Assembly: GCA_035772405.1 (NCBI GenBank) | Contig: JAYKKM010000225.1 | Span: 422,501-486,500, forward strand | Length of the DNA: 64,000 bases | Source: Chrysogorgia sp. JL179-B06 | Lineage: Eukaryota > Cnidaria > Anthozoa > Scleralcyonacea > Chrysogorgiidae | Direction: 5' to 3' | Shown here: in pieces, positions 1-10,388 of the stretch | Layout: the number at the start of each line of letters is the position of its first letter | How positions within the stretch are numbered: position 1 is the stretch's first letter | The notes under the pieces: generated by a model | What the model was told of the DNA's origin: nothing | Database searches by the model: none | Seen by the model: the letters and a program-made list of their open reading frames with translations, nothing else | Made by a program: the position numbers and the translations under genes

Positions 1-115
1 GAGAGCCTAGCCACGAGTTCTGTATATATTATGGTGGTAATGCCGGGATAAGATTCTGGGTATATTATAGGTAATATTTGGCATTTCACTCGATCAAACT
101 ACATGTTGAAAGGAT
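1..115. repeat. Fragment of the window's main tRNA-SINE family (body only)
   Basis: This stretch matches the non-tRNA part of the unit that is tandemly repeated at 14055-15183: the phrases gccgggataagattctggg and tggcatttcactcgatcaaa recur there almost unchanged. It runs directly into an AT-rich array at 121. The tRNA-like head is absent, so this is a truncated copy. Confidence 0.75.
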
Positions 116-154
116 ATATATATATATGGATATATATATATATATAATTATTAA

Positions 155-185
<31 letters not shown>

Positions 186-212
186 ATTATTAAATTATAT
201 ATATATATATAT

Positions 213-252
<40 letters not shown>

Positions 253-305
253 TATTAAGGATATATATACAAGTATATATAATTATTTTTTTTATTATAT
301 ATTTT
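116..305. repeat. Degenerate (AT)n / TTAAATAT microsatellite
   Basis: Runs of alternating T and A are broken by repeated attatta and ggatatata interruptions. It continues directly from the SINE fragment on its left, as several other AT arrays in the window do. Confidence 0.9.
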
Positions 306-570
306 TATTATATATCAACCAAACGACGTAATCTTGTGAATCACAGGTGAATTATTATAGTCAGTCCAAATTAAAATTTGAATTGCCACAAACCAAAACA
401 AATCGTGAAATCGTTGATTTGCCAAAAAGTTAAGAGACTTAGACTAGAATAATAAAGTTTAGAATGACGTTTGCTGTGAACCATTGACAAAAAGCTCCAC
501 GAAGCGCATTAGCCCTTCGGTACTGGCCTGTGGGCCGTGGCAGACCTACAATATATACTAAATAGTTTAC

Positions 571-750
571 CTTTATCATTTTGATAGCCGTCCCTTCTTG
601 TGCCTTAGTATGAACTTGAATACCCTTTTTATTGTATTGTTTAATCCAACCATCGCTTTTATCAACGATCTCTTGAAATTTATCGAAATCTCGCTTCGAT
701 GGAGATCGAATGCCAGCTCTGGTCTCACCATTCACAGCCATCTCAGGCAA
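571..750 (-). CDS. First coding exon of a START-domain lipid-transfer protein (STARD10/PCTP-like)
   Basis: The exon is exactly 60 codons from ATG at 750 to a GTAAAC donor at 565-570, so it ends in phase 0. Residues about 20-60 resemble the beginning of a START domain: an acidic/aromatic stretch (DFDKFQEIV), then DGWIKQYNKKGIQV and TAIKMIK. This corresponds to the first helix and first strands of STARD10/STARD2-type proteins, which bind and shuttle phospholipids in the cytosol. Past the donor the reading frame has no family similarity, so the rest of the gene should lie left of position 1, beyond the AT array. The start codon is the most upstream in-frame ATG. Family membership rests on pattern recognition over about 40 residues; another START-family member is possible. 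Confidence 0.6.
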
Positions 751-1157
751 GCACGAAATGCTTTTAAAGCTTAACTTTCTATCTATTAATTTTTAACTAC
801 AGAACACTACACGCCATAATAAATATACGTTTAACGTCTTTCTACACGTCCTATGCCACAGCGAACGCTCTTCGAGAAACAGCTGTATTGTGGCCTGGAA
901 TATCCAAACAAAAATTAAATTGTGAGGGGGGAGGCCGAATCCGCGCTACTACAGCGGTTTAACACAAAAATGTTGATGCACACACGCATACTTCACGCTC
1001 GCCCCAATCGGTTATTAGCGGTTATTTCATGACGATTATATACCTCGATTCATTTGGTGATGGAGTAACATGAAAGGTTAACCGCACCGTCAAAAAAATT
1101 ATTTCGACCCCTGTGTTGGTAGTAAATTATACATTTGTTTTGTCATGTAAAGTGTAC
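751..1157. other. Upstream region of the START-like gene; no gene seen
   Basis: Ordinary AT-rich sequence without a convincing open frame, TATA box or repeat that I recognise. It should contain the 5' UTR and promoter of the minus-strand START-like gene, but I cannot place a transcription start. Confidence 0.4.
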
Positions 1158-1475
1158 TTAGTATTTAATAGAAACATTTGTAAGGCTTTTCTTAGACTCT
1201 GCATTCAGAACGTAAATGTCTTGCTGGCATTTGAAGCGTTCTGGTATCCTTAAAGCTTCAGAAACAGCCACAAGGTCGTTCTTCTCGAAGCGAAACTCCA
1301 CTTTGCACTCGCTTTCATCTTTGTCCTCCAAATTAAACTCTGGATAATCGTGGACAGGAAAGTCGAAATTATTCGACTTATTCACATCCCACAATAGCAA
1401 AAATTCTTCTTCGTCTATATACCCATCATCTAATGCGATTAATAGGTGATTTCGAGTTTCTTTATAGGAAGCCAT
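1158..1475 (-). pseudogene. N-terminal fragment of a Harbinger-like (DDE nuclease) transposase
   Basis: A 105-codon open frame with an intact ATG. An acidic N-terminus (DDGYIDEEEFLLLW) is followed near residues 62-84 by a segment like FRFEKNDL...LRIPERFKCQQ, which resembles the region preceding the catalytic domain in HARBI1-like transposase-derived proteins. The frame leaves the family right after that motif and stops, so the whole DDE nuclease domain is missing. It is best read as an internally deleted copy. No terminal inverted repeats were identified. A small domesticated protein is a less likely alternative. Confidence 0.5.
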
Positions 1476-1737
1476 GTTTACATTTGACCATAGTTAATAT
1501 AAATGATTTGACCAAGCAAAGTCGTGCTAGTACCAGTCACGCGCGGCCGACACGTCCGCGTCCTGGCGCGTCGTCGATTGTGAGCTAACAAAACCCCGCT
1601 AAAACCTCGATGATTTCCCGGCTATATTTTATTAGCTCCTAATGTGATAGAAATCCCCGGAGTGCGCGATATTATTGTTGGTCAATTTCCCCGCTAAACC
1701 GCGCTAATCCCGGTCTGTCCCCGTGCATTACGATTAG
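1476..1737. other. Unassigned intergenic sequence, relatively GC-rich
   Basis: Contains a GC-rich patch (about 1535-1575) and two CCCCGCTAAA-like phrases. I recognise no gene or element. Confidence 0.4.
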
Positions 1738-2137
1738 TACTAGGAGTAATCAAATATTATGTAAGTGTGTTCAACGCATGTGGACCAGCAAATCGTGAAT
1801 GAAGATTGGTTTATAAACATAAAATTATGCTGTAACGAATTATGAAAATAAATAAAGCTAATAAATATATTACAGCGTCTTAATTCAACAATGTTTTTGA
1901 CAACGGTGACATTTGGCAAAAGTGAGGCTTGCTCGTTTCGAGTAAATGTCGTTCGAATTATATGTAATATGTATGGCGTTCAATAAATGGTCAGGTTGAA
2001 TTTTGACATTATAAACGCGCCATATGATTACCCTATGTTATTTTAATACTAGGAGTAATCAAAGATTATGTAATTGCGTTCGACGCATGTGGACCAGTAA
2101 ATGGCGAATGAAGATTGGTAATTATGCTGTAACTAAT
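1738..2137. repeat. Tandem repeat (about 308-bp unit): first unit plus start of the second, split by a BEL element
   Basis: The phrase tactaggagtaatcaaa occurs at about 1738 and again at about 2046, followed each time by the same sequence including catgtggaccag and gaatgaagattgg. Unit 1 continues through gaattatgaaaataaataaa. Unit 2 is interrupted at the equivalent point by the BEL/Pao element and resumes at 6529. Confidence 0.8.
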
Positions 2138-2375
2138 TGATGTGGACTCTTCGCAACAAATTGAAACGCTGACGCTAACAGACTATTCATATTTTATTTT
2201 GTACTACTAAAAAAGAGTCAAAATAGGTGTTCTCCATACGTCTACTCTTAGCGTCCTTCGAGTTAACAAAAAACAACAATGCTCTCGTGTTCCCGTCTCG
2301 ATCACAGTTAAAAATAACAACGTATTGAATTACCAGTTTGCATAATTAATGCTTAATTAACTAAATATCAAAACA
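2138..2375 (-). repeat. 3' LTR of the first BEL/Pao element
   Basis: 238 bp, TG...CA ends in minus sense. It matches 6410-6528 at both ends (tgatgtggactcttcgcaac and taactaaatatcaaaaca). It keeps about 120 internal bases, starting after ttttattttgt, that the other LTR lacks. A polypurine tract (GGGGAGGAG in minus sense) abuts it at 2376-2384. Confidence 0.88.
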
Positions 2376-2453
2376 CTCCTCCCCAGTGCGGAAAATCTGA
2401 CTGGAGTTTGAGCAACGATACTCAATGTCTCGGTCTTTCAACTATTATAAAGT

Positions 2454-3536
2454 TTACTGTCCGTTTTCAAGTTCTCGTCGTGCAATCAAACATAGCTTTA
2501 CTATGGGTCTTTCGTAATGTCCTTTTGATGTCTTGATCTTCACCTTTCGAACAAGACCATCACTGCCAGGGAATACCTGTACTTCATCCACGAGCGCCAT
2601 CTGCCATTCAGCTCTCTTGCGATTGGCGTCGATCTCTAACACCAGGTCTCCAACTTCCAGGTTCTCTCTCTTCTTGTGCCACTTTTCTCTGACCAAGAGA
2701 CTGGAAGCAAAGTATTTCAACCAGCATTGCCAGAACTGATACGCTCTCTTCTGGACACTTCTGGTAAGGTGCCTTGGGTTGACCAACTCTTCTGGTTCTG
2801 GTTGTGCCACACCAAAGTTCGGTCCTATGATCAGATCGTTGGGCGTGATTGGAGGCTCCTCCCAAATGTTGCTTGACGCCGGATACAAAGGTCTCGAGTT
2901 GACCAGATAGGTTACTTCAGATAGTAATGTCCTCCATTGCTCTTCCGTGTACGCTGCCATCTTGCATGTACTCTCCAACGCTCTTCGGACTGACTTGATC
3001 AGAGACTCCACGACCCCATTCATGTGGCTGGCCTTCGGAACGTTCCAAACCCATTCAAACATGGTGCCTTGATCTGCAAGCGTAGATTTCACTTCTGTCA
3101 CATTCCAGCTGCGTACCATCTCTCGCAGGTATTCTTGAGCTCCCACAAAGTTGGTTCCTCGGTCTGACCACACTAGTTTAGGATGTCCTCTAAGGCATGT
3201 AAATCTCCTAAAGGCCATCAAGAACGTGTCCGTGGACTTGTCAGTGCCGCAGAGCTCAAGGTGGATGGCTCTACTCGTCATACAAGTGAAGATGCAGCAC
3301 CAAGCTTCTTTGATCGTCCTTCTTGCAACTTTCACTTCGAATGGACCAAAGATATCCAAGGCGATGTTGGCAAACGCTGGATAACTGGCTTCGACCCGGC
3401 AGTTTGGTAGCTGTCCCATACGTTGTTCGCACGCTTTCTTTCGACTCAATCTGCAAGGAATACAGTTTCTGACGATAAATCTGGCCACATCTTTCAGTCC
3501 AATTATCCAGTATTCTTGCCTGATCTCTGCCATCAA
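2454..3536 (-). pseudogene. BEL/Pao integrase and C-terminal domain
   Basis: This is the longest intact frame of the element, 360 codons. A zinc-binding remnant (VRNCIPCRL) comes first, then the DDE catalytic core: first Asp in ALDIFGPF (about residue 62), second Asp in WSDRGTNF (about residue 124), and Glu in NGVVESLIKSVRRAL (about residue 177). The C-terminal part (NLEVGDLVLEID) is the DUF5641-type domain typical of BEL integrases. All three catalytic acids are present. It is annotated as pseudogene because it is the 3' piece of a polyprotein whose upstream frames are broken; this internal ATG is unlikely to be a real start. Confidence 0.9.
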
Positions 3537-4179
3537 TCGCTTGTATCCACAGTGTCCAAATTTCTGATGGTAGTGTCGGCAGAATTAACGGATTTCGGAT
3601 CGCTTGGGGCAAATCACGAACATTTATCTAGCCTACCTCTGGCTTTCCAACGTCCATCGTCATCTAGAAATGGGCTTAAATTCTGTGCTTGCTTGTGATT
3701 CACTTCCATTCCTGTCTGCACCATCTTGATTAGACGTCTTTCTGCATCTTGAATTTCTGCAACGGATATCGGTCCCTTGATACCCTTCTGTTCTCAATCG
3801 CTCTCACGGTCAAAGCTGTCACTCTTCTCGCTTTACGAAACTTGGATGATCTGGCCAAAATTCTGTCTAAGACATCTTTGGTTTCTTCACCGGTTTTCAC
3901 AATCAGTCCAGATACTACTCTTTCTTCATCTTGAATCTTTTCAAAGGTGACTGCACTGTTTTCTGTCTCTCTGTTGTCGATATCCTCAGCAGTCACTGCC
4001 TTGATGAGTTTTGGCGATGAGGTATCATGTGGTGTAGGTTGCAAGTTCTTTTGGGTCTTCGACATGGTTTTGTTCTTCTTCTCTGGGTCAAATTGCAATT
4101 TGGGTATCTTCTTCGCCCTTGTACTTTTAAAATCTGGCCATTCGCTTTCTGACTGTTGCATAAATGGTGGACCACGATG
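3537..4179 (-). pseudogene. BEL/Pao linker between RNase H and integrase, frameshifted
   Basis: Open stretches in different minus frames (about 3730-4161 and 3540-3720) carry a Lys/Glu-rich region and then a recognisable pre-integrase segment (SPFLDDDGRWKARGRL). The frame changes at least twice, so the polyprotein is not translatable here. Confidence 0.65.
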
Positions 4180-4615
4180 TCATGTTAGGAGTTCCTCTGG
4201 CGTTATCCCCCGAGTGAGTGCATCTGCTGGGTTTTCTTCAGAAGTGATGTACCGCCAAACGTCTTGTGGATGACTTTCCTGTATCTCAGCAACTCGGACA
4301 CTGACGAACGGCTTAAACTCTGCTGAAGAACTTCTTATCCAAGACAAGGCTGTGGTGGAGTCGCACCAGAATTTCTTGTTGAGCTTGATCTTTAAGGCTC
4401 GCTCCGTCTCGGTAGCTACTGTAGTCGACTCAGCAGTAGACATCCCATCAATTCCAGCCTCGGTATGGTCTTTTTCTTCAACCAGGGCTTTCGATGCCAC
4501 AAAGCTAGAAGAAAAGTTTCCATTTTCCAACTGCCATCGAAGGAAGATTGCGCTGCCGTACCCCTTACCTCCTCCATCTGAAAATCCATGGAGTTGTGGA
4601 GATCCAAGCGCTTTT
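4180..4615 (-). pseudogene. BEL/Pao RNase H-like region
   Basis: Two overlapping minus frames encode one decayed domain. One reads LDLHNSMDFQMEEVRGTAAQ (normally a DLHGFSDAS-like RNase H start). The other contains KKTIPRLELMG and WCDSTTALSWI, then ENPADALTRG near the end; these are hallmark RNase H/connection motifs of BEL pol. A single frameshift near 4500 separates them. Confidence 0.8.
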
Positions 4616-5113
4616 AGGTTTCAGGCATCTTTCTAATCGGGTATGAAGAAGAGTGTTCATCGTCTCGAGAATAGGCTTTCACGTTGAAAACAATATCATC
4701 ATCAAAGCATGGAGAGATCTTCAATTCAAATTCTGCTGAGTCCTCAATCCTGACTCCTCCTCCTGCTACGTACATTTTCATCCTTTTGGTTTCACCAACC
4801 AGCCCAAGCTTTTCTGAGAATTCTTTTCGATCAAGCTTTGATTGGAACCACTGTCGATCATGGCAAGAGCTTCGACTGGAATACCTGCACTGCTGCAGTG
4901 AACCTTGACTTTCTGGATTGGAACGTTTGCAGTGCCTGACGAATTTGTCGAGATGGTACCGACTTGGTTAGTCTTCTCTCCTTTACTCGATCCTAACTTG
5001 CTAGAATTGAATGGTGGGGCCTTTGGGTCCAAAACTGGGGGCGATTTTGTCTCATGTTCCGGCTTTTTCTCATATCTTGTCTTTATGTAGCCAGTAGTGA
5101 TGTGGTCGTCCAC
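4616..5113 (-). pseudogene. BEL/Pao aspartic protease with deletion of the reverse transcriptase
   Basis: Minus frame 4778-5113 contains the protease active-site motif MIDSGSNQSLI and the linker before it. Downstream sequence (VAGGGVRIEDSAEFEL, then IRKMPET and a stop) continues the protease-to-RT spacer. The next recognisable residues, at about 4615, are already RNase H. The entire reverse transcriptase, including any YVDD motif, is missing, apparently by one deletion near 4615-4625. Confidence 0.75.
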
Positions 5114-5327
5114 AGTTGTTTATATCACAAGCTTTTCTTGTACACTGCTGATGCTTGTGACCAGTTTTCAAGCACTTCTTGCACCTTTTGGACTGAATTA
5201 CAATGTCCCATCGTTCTTTCACTTTCATCTTTTTAAATACTGGGCAAATGGCTAAAAGGCCATGAAGTTGAGAACAACCAAGACAACAACCTGGATGTCT
5301 CAACCGGGATGTCTCCACCATCCACAT
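5070..5327 (-). pseudogene. BEL/Pao zinc-knuckle segment of gag
   Basis: Contains a CCHC-type motif (CKKCLKTGHKHQQC) followed by CDINNCGRPHH, the usual gag zinc knuckles that package RNA. It is in another frame from the upstream gag piece, with which it overlaps at 5233-5327. Confidence 0.78.
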
Positions 5328-6251
5328 CTACAGGATAAATCCCCACTTTATGAAGTAATTTCTGATCTGGTTGACTGGTAGCCACTAGCTTTGCCTCTTG
5401 TTCCAAATACTCTAGCAAAGTTTCAAGGTCTTCGTTCTTCTTAGTATCAATCATACTTCTCCTGTAGGCTCTTTGATCATCTACTATTAACTTTGCTAGG
5501 ATATCAGCGAAGACATACTTGCTCTGGGTTTCGTCACTGGCTCCAACGTCTTCCATTCTGGGTATAAATCTACGGATTGTTGCCACGAAGCTTCGAATTG
5601 AATTCGCATCTTTAGATTTCAGAGGTCGCAATGTCTTGATTTCGTTCATCAAGATTCTGATTAGCTCGTTGTCGTCACCAAATAACTTGTCCAGAAACTT
5701 CCAAATTGCCTCGGTTGTGGTAAAACATTCTATTTCAAACCTCAACGGTGGTTGAATAGCTTCAATTAATCTCGCAAGTTGGTTACCTTCATCTTCATAG
5801 TTTTTCTTCATCGTGTCCTTGAATATTCTCTTCCATGTCCGGTAGTTCTTGATGTTGCCAGAAAATTGTGGTACTTTAAGACTTCGGTCGTTCTTTCTCA
5901 CTGTCAGTCGATTTCTCAGTCGGTTTCGATACCATGTTAGTTATAATCTTGCTCGCCTTTCGGTAATTTTCCAATTCTCCTAGTAGACCGCCATATTCTG
6001 TCATCACTGCATCAATAAACCCATCGTGACTGGTGAAATCTTCTTCCTCAACTTCAGCTTCGGTCATCAACTCCGTTATTTCGTCGTGTATATCCCTTAT
6101 TGCCGTATTTGGCTGAAACTTCGTCGAACTCTTCTTCTAGGCGAGATATTTCCGGGCTGGCTTTTAGTATGATCGTAAAACTCTTGACTGCGTCGAAGAA
6201 CTTCTTCTTCGCCGACTTTCGCTTTCGTACCATTTCTTCTATCTCCGTCAT
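5233..6251 (-). pseudogene. BEL/Pao gag (DUF1759-type), frameshifted
   Basis: Three overlapping minus frames (6054-6251, 5876-6070, 5233-5901) together read as one gag. An N-terminal charged helical part starts MTEIEEMVRKRKSAKK. The third piece carries VPQFSGNIKNYRTWKRIF, the start of the DUF1759 capsid-like domain of BEL elements, and continues as a helical domain to about 5330. Frameshifts near 6060 and 5890 disrupt it. The ATG at 6251 is the likely original start because the 5' LTR lies just upstream. Confidence 0.8.
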
Positions 6252-6409
6252 GGTTGTATATCTCTGATTCTTCCTTACCTCTACGTCCTTTTTTGTTTAT
6301 TTGCGTGCCACAGTTGTTGAACGTGTCTGGAACATGTCATCTGATTCTTGGCAATATTCGCCCAAATGAATATTCCTGTTTCGTTCTGATACTGTCAACC
6401 TATTTTGAC

Positions 6410-6528
6410 TGATGTGGACTCTTCGCAACAAATTGAAACGCTGACGCTAACAGACTATTCATATTTTATTTTGTAAAAATAACAACGTATTGAATTACAG
6501 TTTGCTTAATTAACTAAATATCAAAACA
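6410..6528 (-). repeat. 5' LTR of the first BEL/Pao element, internally deleted
   Basis: Same ends as 2138-2375 but only 119 bp; the central about 120 bp are missing at ttttattttgt/aaaaataac. The 5-bp CTAAT target duplication follows at 6529-6533. Confidence 0.85.
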
Positions 6529-6895
6529 CTAATTATGAAAATAAATAAAGCTAATAAATATATAACAGCGTCTTAATTGAAGGAGACACTGTAACTTCAA
6601 TGTTTTTGACAACAGTGACATCCTGAGTGATTTCCGTACGTTATTTTAATATTAGGAGGGTATATTTCCCGTTCGTTTGTTCGATTTGAAAGTTGATCGC
6701 CAGATACCTGTAAATCGTTCAATTCAGAAAAATCGTGAAGTTCGATTTGGCAAGTTTCGCTTGAATGGAAAATTTATAACTTCGCGAGGCTTGCTCGTTT
6801 CGAGTAAATGTTGTTCGAATTAGATGTATGATGTTCAAATGATCAGATTGAATTTTGATATTATAAACGCGCCATATGATTACCATATGTTATTT
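6529..6895. repeat. Remainder of the second tandem-repeat unit after the BEL insertion
   Basis: Resumes with ctaattatgaaaataaataa and later matches unit 1 again (ggcttgctcgtttcgagtaa, ttataaacgcgccatatgat). About 170 bp in the middle (about 6617-6785) are not in unit 1. Confidence 0.72.
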
Positions 6896-7044
6896 ATTAC
6901 AAGGCTATATGATCGCCTTTATACGTGGTTTATATTCTACATTCTATTTATCTGATCCTGTGTCTAATGCCTTAATTTATTCCAAATTCCAAAATGGTAA
7001 TTTATTCAAAAAGGGGAAAGATTTTATCTTGATTTCTTTTGGGT

Positions 7045-7602
7045 ATACTACGGTGCTGTCCACTGCTCTTCACGAGCGTTGCTAAAATGGCGTACTACGG
7101 TGCTGCCCACTGCTCTGCATGAGCGTTGCTAAATGGCGTACTTACTAAAATGGCGTACTACGGTGCTGCCCACTGCTCTGCATGAGCGTTGCTAACATGG
7201 TGTAGCACCGTAGTACACCATGTTAGCAACGCTCATGCAGAGCAGTGTGCAGCACCGTAGTACGCCATTTTAGTAACGCTCATGCGAACATGGTGTACTA
7301 CGGTGCTGCACACTGCTTAGCAACGCTCATGCAGAGCAGTGTGCAGCACCGTGGTACGCCATGCTAGTAACGCTCATGCGGAGCAGTGTGCAGCACACTG
7401 CTCTGCATGAGCGTTACTAACATGGTGTACTACGGTGCTGCCCACTGCTTAGCAACGCTCATGCAGAGCTTCTGCATGAGCGTTACTAACATGGTGCACT
7501 ACGGTGCTGCCCACTGCTCCGCATGAGCGTTGCTAACATGGTGTACTACGGTGCTGCACACTGCTCTGCATGAGCGTTACTAACATGGTGTACTATACGA
7601 TG
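7045..7602. repeat. About 47-bp minisatellite with units in both orientations
   Basis: The core reads tactacggtgctgcccactg then ctctgcatgagcgttgctaa. Forward units (about 7047, 7092, 7156, 7292, 7430, 7497, 7540) are mixed with inverted ones (about 7201-7285, 7318-7397, 7450-7475), so neighbouring units are self-complementary. Confidence 0.88.
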
Positions 7603-7644
7603 GAAGAGTTATACCCGCTCTGCATGACGGTAAATACGTACCTA

Positions 7645-7766
7645 AAATGAACAGGTTTTGTGATTGGCTATATGGAACAAAAGTGGTTAGGGTTAGGACA
7701 TTGGTTTCTTTGTGGTTGATTCTATTATTTTATTGTGTTAATCGACCAATCACAAAACTTGATAGT
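7645..7766. repeat. Short foldback element with TTAGG-like interior
   Basis: Inverted ends ggttttgtgattgg (7650-7664) and ccaatcacaaaact (7745-7759) flank about 80 bp that include ggttagggttagg. It sits between the two blocks of the minisatellite. Confidence 0.6.
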
Positions 7767-7784
7767 GTAGGTAGGTGGCGACCC

Positions 7785-7985
7785 CGGTACTGCCCACTGC
7801 TCTGCATGAGTGTTGCTAACATGGAGTACTACGTTGCTGCCCACTGCTCTGCATGAGTGTTGCTAACATGGAGTACTACGTTGCTGCACACTGCTCTGCA
7901 TGAGCATTGCTAACATGGCGTACTACGGTGATGCCCACTGCTCTGCATGAACGTTGCTAAAATGGCGTACTAGCTTGGTGAGTAT
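7785..7985. repeat. Second block of the 47-bp minisatellite
   Basis: Four to five forward units (about 7790, 7833, 7876, 7920), more diverged (gagtactacgttgctgcc), continuing the array at 7045-7602. Confidence 0.85.
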
Positions 7986-8637
<652 letters not shown>

Positions 8638-8728
8638 TCAACCCGGCCAAAAGCGAACTTGGATAGGTTAGCAAAATTTTTCTCGATAAGATAAACCAAA
8701 AAATCCGATCCCTCACAGGCGTAAATCA

Positions 8729-9320
8729 ATGGCGAAACTCCGAAGCATTGACTGGTTCAAACAACTAGACAAGAGCAAACATACATTTATTTCTTTTGAC
8801 TTCGTAGATTTTTATCCTTCCATATCCGAAGAGTTGCTAAACAAAGCCATTTCCTGGGCACAAGAACAAACCACCATCCCCGAACAACATATCAAGGCCA
8901 TATACCACGCGCGCAAGTCACTTTTGTTCAACGGCGACCTACCATGGGTAAAGAGAGCCAAAGTTCGAGCATGTCGACGTAACGATGGGCAGCTATGACG
9001 GTGCCGAAGTCTGCGAACTTGTTGGCCTTTTTATCCTTAACGCGCTCAAAAAGAAATTTGGAAACAAGATAGGATTATGCCGAGACGACGGACTAATTGC
9101 CTTTAATAGTGAATCTGCCAGATTAGCTGATAAAGCAAGAAAAGAGCTAACGAAGATCTTCAGCGACTTCGGTTTCAAAATAACCGCGCAAATCTACATG
9201 AAAAGCGTCAACTTCCTAGATATCAATCTCAACCTTACCAACGGAAAATACCAACCCTACCGAAAACCAAACGACGATCGCGCATCTATATCAACCGCCA
9301 ATCCAACCACCCACCCTCTA
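8729..9320 (+). pseudogene. Penelope-like reverse transcriptase, frameshifted
   Basis: The first open piece (8729-8998) has palm motif A as FISFDFVDFYPSIS and the neighbouring IYHARKSLLF. A one-base frameshift near 8960 leads to the second piece (8985-9326), with VTMGSYDGAEVCELVGLFIL in that frame and the catalytic YxDD equivalent as LCRDDGL (about 9081-9101). Another frameshift near 9265 breaks the thumb. These features fit the RT of GIY-YIG-bearing Penelope-like elements, which prime from nicked DNA ends. The N-terminal part before motif A is mostly missing. Confidence 0.8.
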
Positions 9321-9990
9321 TCCTAAAACAACTACCCACATCGATCAATACGAAAATTTCAAAACTATCTTGCGACCAGGAAACGTTCCAGGCTGCAGCG
9401 CTAATCTACGAAGATGCCCTAAAACGTAGCGACTTTGACGTACGCCTTTCATATAACGACAGCCAGAGACAAAACGACACAACACCAACCAGCCAAAAAA
9501 GAAATAGAAGAAGAAACGTGATCTGGTACAACCCTCCCTATAGCAAGAATGTCAAGACTATCATAGGACGTTATTTCTTGAACCTCATCGACAAACACTT
9601 TCCCCAATCTAAACTCCACAAGATTTTTAACCGCAACACCGTCAAAGTAAGCTACAGTTGTATGGACAACATGAAGAATATAATTAACAAACACAACCAC
9701 CGAATCCTCAACAGCAAAACGAAGAAAGACCCGAAAGAAAGCCCCAGACGCACTTGCCGGAAAAAGGACGAACGCCCCATCACCGGAAACTGCATGGCCA
9801 AGAGCGTGATCTACAAAGCCGAAGTGACTACAACAGACGATCAAACGACAAAACAGTACATCGGAATGACAGACAGCTCACGAATTTAAAAGAAGATACA
9901 GCAACCACCTGAAATCTTTCCGTGACAAAACATATCGGAACGAAACCGAACTTTCAAAACACATAAAAAAATTTCAGACTGAAATGGTCC
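9321..9990 (+). pseudogene. Penelope-like C-terminal domain with GIY-YIG endonuclease
   Basis: The frame opens before 9518 and reads VIWYNPPYSKNVKTI, a conserved linker in this RT family, then KVSYSCMDNM, then the nuclease: VIYKAEV...KQYIGMT (the GIY and YIG strands). After a frameshift near 9885 the next frame continues FKRRYSNHLKSF, the catalytic-helix region with its Arg. The domain nicks target DNA for priming. The nuclease is complete in parts but split over two frames. Confidence 0.8.
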
Positions 9991-10125
9991 ATCGTGAAGC
10001 ACGCCGCTGCCTGCCACCTCTGTTTAGAAGAAAAGCTAATTATCATGAAAGCTGATAAAACTAACTTATTAAATAAAAGAGCAGAACTTTTCTCGAAGTG
10101 CCGGCACAAAAACACATTCTATTTA

Positions 10126-10293
10126 GAGAACATATGCCGGAAAAATAGACCAAAATAACTTGAACAAAATGACACCTTGACTTTCCGCCGAAGACATCAT
10201 AAAAGAAGAGTTGAAGCGGATTTTATTTCAGTTGCCTGATGATTGCCTTGTGCATGAAACTCTGAGTAGTGACAAACATATATTTTAGGAAAG
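10126..10293. repeat. Right inverted terminal repeat of the Penelope-like element
   Basis: Starts at tatgccggaaaaatagacca and ends at tattttaggaaagt; reverse complement of 8461-8637. Confidence 0.85.
10231..10273 (+). ncRNA. Hammerhead-ribozyme-like motif (right PLE terminus)
   Basis: CTGATGA at 10236-10242; stem II TGC/GCA (10244-10246 with 10252-10254, loop CTTGT, flanked by a T-T mismatch); GAAA at 10256-10259; stem III ACT/AGT closed by CTG; cleavage triplet GTA ending at 10268; stem I GTTGC (10231-10235) with GTGAC (10269-10273). This is the minimal type I layout described for Penelope-like elements. The non-canonical closing pair of stem II lowers confidence in activity. Confidence 0.55.
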
Positions 10294-10382
10294 TATTTGT
10301 AATACGCTCTATACCATCCGGTATTGAGCACTCTTATATCAATGCCAATTTCCTACATATTTTGTTTTGTTTTTCAAAAAAC

Positions 10383-10388
10383 TTTATT
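10383..10388 (-). promoter_or_regulatory. Candidate polyadenylation signal AATAAA for the receptor gene
   Basis: Minus-strand AATAAA lies 200 bp downstream of the receptor stop codon, directly after stem I of the hammerhead-like motif. It is the first AATAAA I see downstream of the stop on that strand. Confidence 0.45.

Larger units (their letters stand above)
2138..6528 (-). mobile_element. BEL/Pao LTR retrotransposon, decayed, with CTAAT target duplication
   Basis: In minus orientation the order is 5' LTR (6410-6528), gag, zinc knuckle, aspartic protease, (reverse transcriptase missing), RNase H, integrase, polypurine tract (2376-2384), 3' LTR (2138-2375). LTR ends are TG...CA. The 5-bp duplication CTAAT is present at 2133-2137 and 6529-6533, as expected for BEL/Pao. 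The reading frame is broken several times and the palm of the reverse transcriptase has been deleted between about 4620 and 4780, so this copy cannot move by itself. Confidence 0.9.
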
